Assembly (NCBI GenBank): GCA_004298405.1
Contig: SCSL01000023.1
Coordinates: forward strand, 1 to 17,455
From: Patescibacteria group bacterium
Lineage (GTDB): Bacteria > Patescibacteriota > Patescibacteriia > UBA9934 > GWF2-40-263
Direction: 5' to 3'
DNA length: 17,455 nt
Part shown: in pieces, positions 1-6,735 of the stretch
Position numbering within the stretch: the stretch's first letter is position 1
Layout of the letters: the number at the start of each line of letters is the position of its first letter
Translations under genes and position numbers: made by a program
The notes under the pieces: generated by a model
What the model was told of the DNA's origin: nothing
Seen by the model: the letters and a program-made list of their open reading frames with translations, nothing else
Database searches by the model: none

Positions 1-899
1 CGGCTGTGTATGCGGCGCGAGCTGACATGAAGCCGCTTTTGTTTGAAGGACAACGTCTTGGTGGTAGTCCAGGTGGTCAACTCATGCTCACGACGGAAGT
101 GGAAAACTATCCAGGGTTTCCCGAGGGACTTTTGGGTCCAGAACTTATGGAGAAGTTCAAAGCACAAGCCGTTCGATTTGGGACGAGGATTATTTCTGAA
201 GACGTGACAGCCGTGGATCTCTCACAGCGACCATTTACTATTCATACGTCCGATAGGTCCTATTCGACCAAGGCACTCATTATTTGTACGGGTGCGCAAG
301 CCATGTGGATCGGAGTTCCTGGGGAACAGCAGTACCAGGGTCATGGAGTCTCGGCATGCGCGACCTGTGACGGATTCTTTTTTCGCGACAAAGAGATTCT
401 CGTTGTTGGGGGAGGCGATTCAGCTATGGAAGAAGCGAATTTTCTTACAAAGTTTGCGAAGAGAGTTACAGTTGTTCATCGACGTGACACCCTGCGCGCT
501 TCCAAAATTATGCAAGAACGCGCTCGGAAAAATCCAAAGATCGATTTTCTGTGGAATACCGAAGTTCGCGAGGTCCTGGGAGATGGAACGAAACTTACGG
601 GTGTGCGCGTGTTTAACCATCAAACTAACGAAGAGAGCGAGCTGGCAACGGAAGGATTGTTTGTTGCCATCGGACACAAACCCAATACGGACATCTTCCA
701 GGGGAAACTCGAACTTGATCAAAAAGGATATATTGTGACCAAACCCGGATCAGCCGCGACGAGTGTTGAGGGAGTGTTTGCTGGAGGAGATGTTGCCGAT
801 CATAAGTATCGCCAAGCTATTACCGCTGCCGGCACTGGCTGTATGGCGGCACTTGATGCAGAGCGATGGCTCGTCACACACCAAAACAGTGTATCCTAA
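1..899 (+). CDS. trxB: Thioredoxin reductase, 5'-truncated by window edge
   Basis: NADPH-dependent flavoenzyme that reduces thioredoxin in the cytoplasm. Only the start is missing: the reading frame is open at the left edge (first full codon at base 3), and comparison with E. coli TrxB suggests about 21 N-terminal residues, including the first FAD-binding glycine loop, lie upstream. Visible are GGQL and EVENYPGFPEG of the FAD domain, the redox pair CATC (cysteines at bases 357-359 and 366-368) followed by DGFFF, the NADPH loop GGGDSAMEEA, the HRRDTLRASK phosphate-binding motif, and the C-terminal GVFAGGDVAD and YRQAITAAGTGCMAALDAE. The in-frame GTG at base 6 lies inside the conserved N-terminal region and is not the true start. 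gdhA begins 8 nt after the stop. Family assignment is secure. Confidence 0.96.
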   Translation, partial: AVYAARADMKPLLFEGQRLGGSPGGQLMLTTEVENYPGFPEGLLGPELMEKFKAQAVRFGTRIISEDVTAVDLSQRPFTIHTSDRSYSTKALIICTGAQAMWIGVPGEQQYQGHGVSACATCDGFFFRDKEILVVGGGDSAMEEANFLTKFAKRVTVVHRRDTLRASKIMQERARKNPKIDFLWNTEVREVLGDGTKLTGVRVFNHQTNEESELATEGLFVAIGHKPNTDIFQGKLELDQKGYIVTKPGSAATSVEGVFAGGDVADHKYRQAITAAGTGCMAALDAERWLVTHQNSVS

Positions 900-907
900 A
901 CCTCACT

Positions 908-2131
908 ATGAACAACCCATTCCAAAATGCGCTTGCTCAGCTTGAGCGGGCAACACAACTCGTTCCTTTCCCCAAAGATTTCCTCGAACGAATGGCTCAT
1001 CCAGACCGGCAGATCCGCATCTCGATTCCTGTAAAGATGGACGATGGGAGCTTGAGAGTTTTTGAAGGGTATCGTGTGCAGTTCAACAACGCGCGAGGCC
1101 CGTACAAGGGCGGCATTCGGTACCACCAGGATACGGACATCGAAGAAGTGAAAGCGCTCGCGTTTTGGATGGCACTGAAATGTGCTGTGGCGAACATCCC
1201 CATGGGAGGCGGCAAAGGTGGAGTGACAGTGAATCCAAAAGAGTTATCTAAGCGTGAACTCGAGGCGCTGTCTCGTGGATGGATGCGTCGCATGGTCGAC
1301 GTCGTGGGTCCACAAAAAGACGTTCCGGCGCCAGACGTGAATACGACTCCTGAGATTATGGCGTGGATGGCGGACGAGTTTGCTAAAGCGACGGGGGACA
1401 CAAGAGGTGCTGTCATAACAGGGAAGCCATTGGAGGTTGGTGGATCAGAGGGTCGTGGAACCGCAACGGCACAAGGTGGATTTTATGTGTTTGATGCCTT
1501 GCGCGAGAAACTTGGTTTGCCGACGTCGTGCCGCGTGGTGATCCAAGGATTTGGAAACGCGGGTGAGCATGCGGCCGACATTTGGAGCAAGGTCGGACAT
1601 AAGATCGTCGCCACGTCTGATTCAAAAGGAGCGGTGCGAAATCCAAACGGGTTGGATATTGCCGCTTTGTACGATCACAAAAAAGTGACCGGCTCGGTTG
1701 TTGGGTTTGCTGGCGGGGAGACGTTTGATGGGGCGGAGCTTTTGTTCCAGGATTGCGATTTGCTTATTCCGGCAGCTCTCGAGAACCAAATTCGAGAAGA
1801 TAATGCGGGTCGTGTCCATGCGAAGGTTGTGTTCGAGCTCGCCAATGGTCCGACAACGCCAGAGGCCGATGATCAACTTTTTGCTCGTGGGATTCCCGTC
1901 GTGCCAGATATTCTTGCAAATTCTGGAGGTGTGACAGTCTCGACGTTTGAATGGGAGCAGAACTTGAAGGGAGAACACTGGAGCGAGGTCGAGGTGTTTA
2001 CAAAATTGAAGGGCATGATGGAGACAGAGGCGAACGGAATTTATGAACGAGCCACGAATTTGAAAACAGATTTACGCCGTGCCGCGTTTGTGATTGCCCT
2101 TGAGCGGATTGCGTCTGCGATGCAAACATAA
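908..2131 (+). CDS. gdhA: Glutamate dehydrogenase (Glu/Leu/Phe/Val dehydrogenase family)
   Basis: Oxidative deamination of glutamate to 2-oxoglutarate and ammonia, or the reverse, with NAD(P). The 407 residues match the usual length. GPYKGGIRYH carries the substrate lysine (K67) and PMGGGKGG the catalytic lysine (K103); the Rossmann domain has VVIQGFGNAGEHA. I cannot decide NAD versus NADP. The ATG at 908 is preferred over an in-frame ATG at 866: the protein then begins MNNPFQNALAQL, as in related enzymes, and does not overlap trxB. No Shine-Dalgarno is present. TATCCT at 892-897 ends 10 nt before the start, so a leaderless transcript is possible besides co-transcription with trxB. The family also includes leucine and phenylalanine dehydrogenases, but the N-terminal domain looks like a true glutamate dehydrogenase. 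Confidence 0.93.
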   Translation: MNNPFQNALAQLERATQLVPFPKDFLERMAHPDRQIRISIPVKMDDGSLRVFEGYRVQFNNARGPYKGGIRYHQDTDIEEVKALAFWMALKCAVANIPMGGGKGGVTVNPKELSKRELEALSRGWMRRMVDVVGPQKDVPAPDVNTTPEIMAWMADEFAKATGDTRGAVITGKPLEVGGSEGRGTATAQGGFYVFDALREKLGLPTSCRVVIQGFGNAGEHAADIWSKVGHKIVATSDSKGAVRNPNGLDIAALYDHKKVTGSVVGFAGGETFDGAELLFQDCDLLIPAALENQIREDNAGRVHAKVVFELANGPTTPEADDQLFARGIPVVPDILANSGGVTVSTFEWEQNLKGEHWSEVEVFTKLKGMMETEANGIYERATNLKTDLRRAAFVIALERIASAMQT

Positions 2132-2132
2132 A

Positions 2133-2170
2133 ACCCATCGTTCCCTGATGACGCTTTGGGTCTGATGGGT
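2133..2170 (-). terminator. Possible terminator of the minus-strand gene at 2180-3109
   Basis: Between two convergent genes, ACCCATC (2133-2139) pairs with GATGGGT (2164-2170), with an inner CCC/GGG pair after a small internal loop. Read on the minus strand the stem runs directly into TTTTATGTTT, as a weak intrinsic terminator would; on the plus strand no T run follows. The 24-nt distance between the outer arms makes this a modest candidate. Confidence 0.4.
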
Positions 2171-2179
2171 AGGAGTGAG

Positions 2180-3109
2180 TCAGCGAGCGAAGTCGTGACC
2201 ATTCACAAGGACATGGTGTTCAGGTGCAAGGAGTTGATCTGGCCACGTCAGTCGACCCCAGTCGTGATTAAGACGGACGGGACCACCTTCAGGTTTGCCT
2301 ACATAGACGAGGACTGGGATGCAAAGTCTCTTTTCTGAGGCGGAAAATCTTTGCGCACCCAGATAAATGTTTCGACGATCTGTTGCGATGCGATCGTTCG
2401 TCCGAGTTGGAAGCTCATGGACACGCCAGGCGAGCACAGGATTGTCTTGTCCCGTGACACACTTCACGCTTACCGCGTGGAGCTTTCCGTCTTCCTTCCA
2501 GAAGAGATCGATGCCAAGGGTTACATCCTCGTAGCCCGTGGGAAGGTACACGGCTGATCCATCACGCATGGCCAGCGTCATAAGCGTGTAGGTAGCTGCG
2601 CTTGCCCCTGCAATATGGATCGTCCAGTCCCTTGCGGACATCCCCTGGAGCTTCCAGAGATTGAAGATGCGTGTCCACTGTTCAAGCCGGATTTCAGCCA
2701 GCATGAGCGTGAGGGTATGTTGGATCATCGCTCCCACTGCGTGGTGGGCTATTTGTAGCTCCTCACTTTCACACGGGTCTAATTTCTGCATCACCTTGTG
2801 CAGAAGGATGACCTCCAGGAGTTTATCGTTGGGATGGGCAAAGTGAGCGTTTCCAACGTGTTTGTTTTGGGAGCGTATACGACGAAAATGCTGACGCACC
2901 CACAGTCCATAGAGGGACATGTTGTCCCACACAGAGTGGGTGGTTCCCAGGAGTGTCCGGTCAGGTGGGTCAAGCGCGACTGCGGCAAGGTTGCCAGCCA
3001 CTTCGAATATCGAATCACTGATGTATCGACGACGCTCGTCAGTAAAAACGACTTGACGATGCGAGAGACGGAATGAATCAAGCACAACTCCTCCAAAAGA
3101 ACTGTCCAA
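2180..3109 (-). CDS. Hypothetical protein, possible PD-(D/E)XK-like fold
   Basis: Not recognised. The 309-residue soluble protein has no signal peptide or membrane segment. The first half is mostly helical and charged; around residues 192-217 it reads TGYEDVTLGIDLFW followed by KLHAVSVKC. An acidic residue in a beta strand (D201), then a strand ending in S-V-K (K216), resembles the core of PD-(D/E)XK nuclease folds, with S214 in place of the usual E or Q. That is inference from a short pattern. The start is uncertain: the first usable codon is TTG at 3107-3109, with no Shine-Dalgarno, and the frame stays open upstream to 3151, so the protein could be longer or an N-terminal part could have been lost. 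The gene is convergent with gdhA and stands alone, with a hairpin repeat behind it. Confidence 0.65.
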   Translation of the reverse strand: MDSSFGGVVLDSFRLSHRQVVFTDERRRYISDSIFEVAGNLAAVALDPPDRTLLGTTHSVWDNMSLYGLWVRQHFRRIRSQNKHVGNAHFAHPNDKLLEVILLHKVMQKLDPCESEELQIAHHAVGAMIQHTLTLMLAEIRLEQWTRIFNLWKLQGMSARDWTIHIAGASAATYTLMTLAMRDGSAVYLPTGYEDVTLGIDLFWKEDGKLHAVSVKCVTGQDNPVLAWRVHELPTRTNDRIATDRRNIYLGAQRFSASEKRLCIPVLVYVGKPEGGPVRLNHDWGRLTWPDQLLAPEHHVLVNGHDFAR

Positions 3110-3175
3110 CAGATGTAGGACTTTAGAGACTAGTCTCAGATACGAAATAAGTCAATCCTTTTCTCACGGATCTCC

Positions 3176-3246
3176 TTCTCAGGGGCTTCAGCCCCGTTAA
3201 CGAGCGAATGACTCGTCCGGTGCCGCTAAAGCGGTGAAAAAGAGAA
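3176..3246 (+). repeat. Composite hairpin repeat, copy 1 (REP-like)
   Basis: Within the non-coding stretch 3110-3322 lie three small hairpins in a row: GGGGC-TTCA-GCCCC (3182-3195), ACGAG-cgaatga-CTCGT (3200-3216) and CCGC-TAAA-GCGG (3223-3234), enclosed by TTCTC (3176-3180) and GAGAA (3242-3246). Copy 2 at 11672-11721 shares the AGGGGCTTCAGCC, TCGTCCGG and CCGCTAAAGCGG blocks in the same order and orientation but lacks the middle hairpin. Shared modular palindromes of this kind resemble REP elements mobilised by RAYT transposases. No transposase is in the window. I see nothing else in 3110-3322. Confidence 0.75.
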
Positions 3247-3322
3247 TCAAGAACGTGTGATATGTGACATCTTTGCTGAATGACTACATCCTTGGTCGAC
3301 ATCAAACATCTTGTAACCCCTT

Positions 3323-3372
3323 AAAAACACGAAGCCGCCCACCGAGGTGAGGTCGCAGAGAGCGGCTTCGTG
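3323..3372 (-). terminator. Strong intrinsic terminator of the membrane-protein pair
   Basis: On the minus strand CACGAAGCCGC (3372-3362) pairs perfectly, 11 bp, with GCGGCTTCGTG (3338-3328) and is followed at once by TTTTT (3327-3323). It lies about 30 nt after the stop of the gene at 3401-3775 and closes that transcription unit. Confidence 0.88.
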
Positions 3373-3400
3373 GTGGACGGCGAGGAGTTGTTGTAGACCC

Positions 3401-3775
3401 CTACAGCATGGATTGCACAAGGAGCTCGATCAGGTTGATCTTGAACTTCCGCCTGCAGATCGGCTGCGCCATGAATGGAGCAAACGTGCAGAACAGACAG
3501 AAGCCGAGGAACATGCGGCGGGCTGTCGTTTCTGGCACGAAGACCGTGGCCAGAGACACGGCAATGAACCCCTCCAAGACGAACGTTCCGTAGTAGATCG
3601 CAATCAGATTGTTGCGCACGAGGATCTGTCCCTCGGTTCCCGGTAGCGTCTCCCACATGGGTTCTCCCCAGAGGTACTGATGGAAGTCCCACCCCCACCG
3701 GATCTTGATGATCGCCGAGATGAGCGGGTAGACACCGAGGAGTGCCACCGTTCCGAACACCAGGAATCCGATCAT
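3401..3775 (-). CDS. Small integral membrane protein, unknown function
   Basis: Not recognised. The 124-residue protein has about three hydrophobic segments (roughly residues 3-24, 58-82 and 88-105) and a short basic stretch RRKFK before the last hydrophobic turn. A 30-40 residue polar segment with many aromatic residues (KIRWGWDFHQYLWGEPMWE) separates helices one and two. The start is fixed by GGAGG (3787-3783) 7 nt before the ATG. The gene lies 63 nt downstream of a similar small membrane protein and shares its promoter and terminator. The GC-rich composition and the Shine-Dalgarno are unlike the flanking genes. The minus-strand frame overlapping both genes (3321-4259) is rejected as an artefact of GC-rich coding. 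Confidence 0.72.
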   Translation of the reverse strand: MIGFLVFGTVALLGVYPLISAIIKIRWGWDFHQYLWGEPMWETLPGTEGQILVRNNLIAIYYGTFVLEGFIAVSLATVFVPETTARRMFLGFCLFCTFAPFMAQPICRRKFKINLIELLVQSML

Positions 3776-3838
3776 GACGACGCCTCCGTACGGCTATGGC
3801 CGCACACGAACAGGTTGAGGGTTCCCCGCGATGGGGCT

Positions 3839-4231
3839 TCAGTCCTTCTTCAGCTTCTTCTGGTTGTCGAGCACCGTTACGACGAGGCCGTCCATGATGG
3901 CGATGGCCGCCACCGGGAACGCCGGAATGATGCCCATCCAGTACGAGCCGACTTTCGCTCCGCACAGGACGCCACCGAGGCTTACGCTGAAGATACCCAC
4001 CCACATCGTGAGCCACAGAGGAGTGAGAAGCCGCGGATTGCACGTCACCCCAGCTGAGCCGAACCACGCGATGAACGAGGCGATCAGGATGAGTCCCATC
4101 GCGAACAGGATGAACGGGACGAGCCCCACCTTTTGGTGAGAGACTGCTTCCCAGATCATCCCGACGAGGGAGAGGCCCACGAACGGAATGCCGGTGAAGG
4201 CCATGGTCTTCTTCTGGTTGGAAGTGAACAA
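3839..4231 (-). CDS. Small integral membrane protein, unknown function
   Basis: Not recognised. The 130 residues contain about four hydrophobic segments (near residues 10-30, 34-57, 68-87 and 93-118), with a polar, lysine-rich C-terminus (DNQKKLKKD) probably cytoplasmic. The start is a TTG preceded by GAGGAGG (4242-4236); the later ATG near 4203 has no comparable site. A 5-bp hairpin (4243-4256) sits immediately before the Shine-Dalgarno. It is the first gene of a two-gene minus-strand unit with a good promoter at 4305-4332. A sampled 60-base line (3961-4020) is 37/60 G+C, against 26/60 for a line inside leuS (6361-6420), so the pair differs in composition from its neighbours. Confidence 0.72.
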   Translation of the reverse strand: MFTSNQKKTMAFTGIPFVGLSLVGMIWEAVSHQKVGLVPFILFAMGLILIASFIAWFGSAGVTCNPRLLTPLWLTMWVGIFSVSLGGVLCGAKVGSYWMGIIPAFPVAAIAIMDGLVVTVLDNQKKLKKD

Positions 4232-4235
4232 GGTT

Positions 4236-4256
4236 CCTCCTCGTGGCGTAGGCCAC
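4236..4256 (-). promoter_or_regulatory. Shine-Dalgarno with adjacent hairpin, TTG start
   Basis: GAGGAGG (4242-4236) lies 4 nt before the TTG start at 4231 and supports that codon. Directly upstream GTGGC-CTAC-GCCAC (4256-4243) forms a perfect 5-bp hairpin. Its closeness to the ribosome site could influence access, but the stem is short. Confidence 0.6.
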
Positions 4257-4304
4257 CAAGCTGACAGTGCGGCTTACCCAGCCGTTGTGGTCTTGCGACG
4301 CTAG

Positions 4305-4332
4305 ATCGTAACAAAAACAAGCATTCTGTCAA
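4305..4332 (-). promoter_or_regulatory. Promoter for the minus-strand membrane-protein pair
   Basis: On the minus strand TTGACA (4332-4327) is a perfect -35 box; after 16 nt comes TACGAT (4310-4305), preceded by TG one base upstream (extended -10). Predicted start near 4298 leaves a leader of about 65 nt. The -35 boxes of this promoter and of the leuS promoter are only 8 nt apart, back to back. Confidence 0.75.
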
Positions 4333-4340
4333 TGGATCCT

Positions 4341-4369
4341 TTGGCTAAACATTTCTATTTTGTTATGAT
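4341..4369 (+). promoter_or_regulatory. leuS promoter, apparently leaderless
   Basis: TTGGCT (4341-4346), a 17-nt spacer and TATGAT (4364-4369) with an extended -10 TG at 4361-4362. The start codon at 4379 is only 9 nt after the -10 box, so the mRNA would begin at or within a few nt of the ATG. No Shine-Dalgarno is present. Confidence 0.75.
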
Positions 4370-4378
4370 CAGGACACT

Positions 4379-6733
4379 ATGGCGTATAACCATCAAGAAA
4401 TTGAAAAGAAATGGCAGGACCGGTGGGAGACCTCCGGTATTTTTCATGCCAAGGACGGGAGCGAGAAACAGAAGTTTTATTGTTTGATCGAGTTTCCGTA
4501 TCCCTCAGGCGCTGGTCTGCACATCGGTCACCCGCGTTCTTATACGGCGTTGGATGTCGTTTCTCGAAAGCGTCGTCATCAAGGCTACAACGTCTTGTAT
4601 CCGATCGGGTGGGACGCGTTTGGACTTCCGACCGAGAACTATGCGATCAAGACTGGTCGCAAGCCGCAGGACATCACGCGTGAGAATACAGATACGTTTC
4701 GTCGTCAACTCAAGAGCCTTGGGTTGTCATTTGACTGGTCACGTGAGGTGAACACCATCGACCCGGCATATTACAAGTGGACGCAGTGGATGTTTTTGGA
4801 ATTTTTCAAAGCGGGACTTGCGTACAAAACAAAACAGCCAATCAACTGGTGCCTCTCGTGCAAGATCGGGCTCGCCAATGAAGAAGTTATAAACGGGAAG
4901 TGTGAACGCTGTGGCGGGAATACAGAAAAACGTGACAAGGAGCAGTGGATGATTGCGATCACGAAATACGCTGATCGATTGCTCGAGGATCTTGAAACCG
5001 TCGACTATCTTGAAAAGATCAAAACCCAACAGCGCAACTGGATCGGAAAGAGCGAAGGGGCGGAGATAAAATTTCCGATTCCCCTCCTTTCCAAGGAGGG
5101 GCTAGGGGAGGTTGCCGATATTGAAGTATTCACCACACGTCCGGATACAATTTTCGGTGCAACATTCCTCGTGGTCTCGCCCGAGGTCGCGCAGAAATGG
5201 ATCGAGGTTGGATGGGACGCGAGTGAATCGGTTCGCGAGTACATTGCTGTTTCGTTGAAGCGTGAGGAAATGGATCGCACCGCAGAAGGCAAAGAGAAGA
5301 CAGGTGTGGATACGGGTGTGGTGGCAATCAACCCAGCGAATGGAAAAGAAATTCCCGTCTGGATTGCCGACTATGTGTTGGGTGGGTATGGAACAGGTGC
5401 GATCATGGCCGTTCCACAACACGATGAACGTGATCGCGCGTTTGCCGAGAGTTTCGATCTTCCAATCGTCGACGAACCGCTCGTGCCTTTCGATGAGGCC
5501 GTTGCCAAAGTCGGGGGACGAAAAAAGACAAATTACAAACTCCGTGACTGGGTGTTTTCTCGACAACGCTATTGGGGTGAGCCTATCCCCCTTGTGCATT
5601 GTGACGTTTGTTCCCCAGAGACAGGCGGTTGGATTTCTGTTCCCGACGACCAACTCCCCGTCGTCCTTCCAGAAGTCGACAAGTATGAGCCGACGGACAC
5701 CGGAGAGTCACCACTTGCCGCGATAACCGATTGGGTCAACACGACCTGTCCGATCTGTGGCGGACCCGCTCGTCGTGAAACAGACACCATGCCAAATTGG
5801 GCCGGCTCGAGCTGGTATTTCTTGCGCTACATCGATGCCCACAACGATAAGGAGTTTGCTTCACAAGACAAACTGAGCTATTGGATGCCCATTGATCTCT
5901 ACAACGGCGGCATGGAGCACACCACGCTTCACCTTCTGTACTCTCGATTTTGGAACAAGTTCCTTTTTGATCGAGGCCATGTGCCGACAAGCGAACCGTA
6001 TGCTCGACGACACTCGCACGGTCTTGTGCTTGCCCAAGACGGAACCAAGATGAGCAAGTCCAAAGGCAACGTCGTGAATCCTGATGAAATTGTCCGAGAC
6101 TATGGAGCCGACTCCCTGCGCATGTATATCCTCTTCATGGGTCCGTTTGAGGAACCGGTTCCATGGAGCTTGAACGGTCTCATTGGTGTACGTCGATTCC
6201 TGGATAAGGTTGAGCGATATGTGAGCGCATGGGATGAGTCGAAGATTCCCCTCCTTTCCAAGGAGGGGCTAGGGGAGGTTGCCGGTATTGTCGAGCGCAG
6301 TCTCAAAAAAATTTCCGACGACATCGAGTCCTTCAAATTCAACACCGCGGTCTCTACCTTCATGTCCCTCTTCAATGAGATCGTCGACAACGTTGTTACA
6401 CGCGAACAACTCAAAAAGATTCTTGTCGTGCTTGGACCATTCGCGCCGCATCTTGCCAACGAGTGTTGGGAGAAAATCGGCGAGAACGGGCTGGTCGAGG
6501 AGCAGACGTGGCCAGTGTTTGATGCGCGTCTCTTAGTTCAGGAGGAGATAGAAATGGGTGTGCAGGTGAATGGCAAGGCGCGCGCGACGATTCAGATCTC
6601 GCCAACTGCCGATGAGACCACGGCTAAACAACTCGCCCTCGCACAAGAAAAAGTTCAGAAGCATTTGGATGGAAAGGAAATTGTGAACGTGGTATACGTG
6701 CCAGGTCGCATCTTAAATATTGTGGTGAAATAA
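4379..6733 (+). CDS. leuS: Leucyl-tRNA synthetase
   Basis: Charges tRNA-Leu with leucine. Class I motifs are clear: HIGH at residues 48-51 and KMSKS at 557-561. Cysteine pairs suggest zinc ribbons (CLSC...CERC and CDVC...CPIC). The CP1 editing domain keeps TTRPDTIF and the HDERD aspartates, but about 35 residues present in E. coli LeuRS between the end of HDERD...LPI and the NYKLRDW motif are missing. At 784 residues it is shorter than usual (about 800-880). Two identical 11-residue stretches, PLLSKEGLGEV, encoded by a 47-bp palindromic repeat, sit at the entry to the editing domain and at the start of the anticodon-binding domain; neither matches the family. First gene of a likely operon with cca (2 nt apart) and a Nudix hydrolase. 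Confidence 0.96.
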   Translation: MAYNHQEIEKKWQDRWETSGIFHAKDGSEKQKFYCLIEFPYPSGAGLHIGHPRSYTALDVVSRKRRHQGYNVLYPIGWDAFGLPTENYAIKTGRKPQDITRENTDTFRRQLKSLGLSFDWSREVNTIDPAYYKWTQWMFLEFFKAGLAYKTKQPINWCLSCKIGLANEEVINGKCERCGGNTEKRDKEQWMIAITKYADRLLEDLETVDYLEKIKTQQRNWIGKSEGAEIKFPIPLLSKEGLGEVADIEVFTTRPDTIFGATFLVVSPEVAQKWIEVGWDASESVREYIAVSLKREEMDRTAEGKEKTGVDTGVVAINPANGKEIPVWIADYVLGGYGTGAIMAVPQHDERDRAFAESFDLPIVDEPLVPFDEAVAKVGGRKKTNYKLRDWVFSRQRYWGEPIPLVHCDVCSPETGGWISVPDDQLPVVLPEVDKYEPTDTGESPLAAITDWVNTTCPICGGPARRETDTMPNWAGSSWYFLRYIDAHNDKEFASQDKLSYWMPIDLYNGGMEHTTLHLLYSRFWNKFLFDRGHVPTSEPYARRHSHGLVLAQDGTKMSKSKGNVVNPDEIVRDYGADSLRMYILFMGPFEEPVPWSLNGLIGVRRFLDKVERYVSAWDESKIPLLSKEGLGEVAGIVERSLKKISDDIESFKFNTAVSTFMSLFNEIVDNVVTREQLKKILVVLGPFAPHLANECWEKIGENGLVEEQTWPVFDARLLVQEEIEMGVQVNGKARATIQISPTADETTAKQLALAQEKVQKHLDGKEIVNVVYVPGRILNIVVK
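5077..5123 (+). repeat. In-frame palindromic repeat in leuS, copy 1
   Basis: A 47-bp unit found again at 6244-6290 with a single mismatch (A at 5118, G at 6285). It contains a perfect hairpin, CCCCTCCTT-TCC-AAGGAGGGG (5081-5101), followed by CTAGGGGAGGTTGCC. It encodes PLLSKEGLGEVA between KF and IEVFTTRPDT, where other LeuRS proteins have a variable loop leading into the editing domain. Confidence 0.93.
6244..6290 (+). repeat. In-frame palindromic repeat in leuS, copy 2
   Basis: Second copy of the 47-bp unit, in the same orientation and the same reading frame, encoding PLLSKEGLGEVA again. The hairpin arms are at 6248-6256 and 6260-6268. It lies between WDES and the helix VERSLKKISDDIESFKFNTA that opens the anticodon-binding domain, another loop position. 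Confidence 0.93.
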
Positions 6734-6735
6734 GT

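Noticed and set aside
3830..3840. GGGGCTTCAG resembling the first block of the hairpin repeat
   Set aside because: Only ten bases match, the other blocks are missing, and the end of a coding region overlaps it; it is probably chance.
3321..4259. Minus-strand open frame of 312 codons over both small membrane genes
   Set aside because: Its product is rich in Arg, His, Pro and Ser with no recognisable pattern, while the other minus-strand frame gives two hydrophobic proteins, each with a Shine-Dalgarno site. Long shadow frames are expected in GC-rich DNA.
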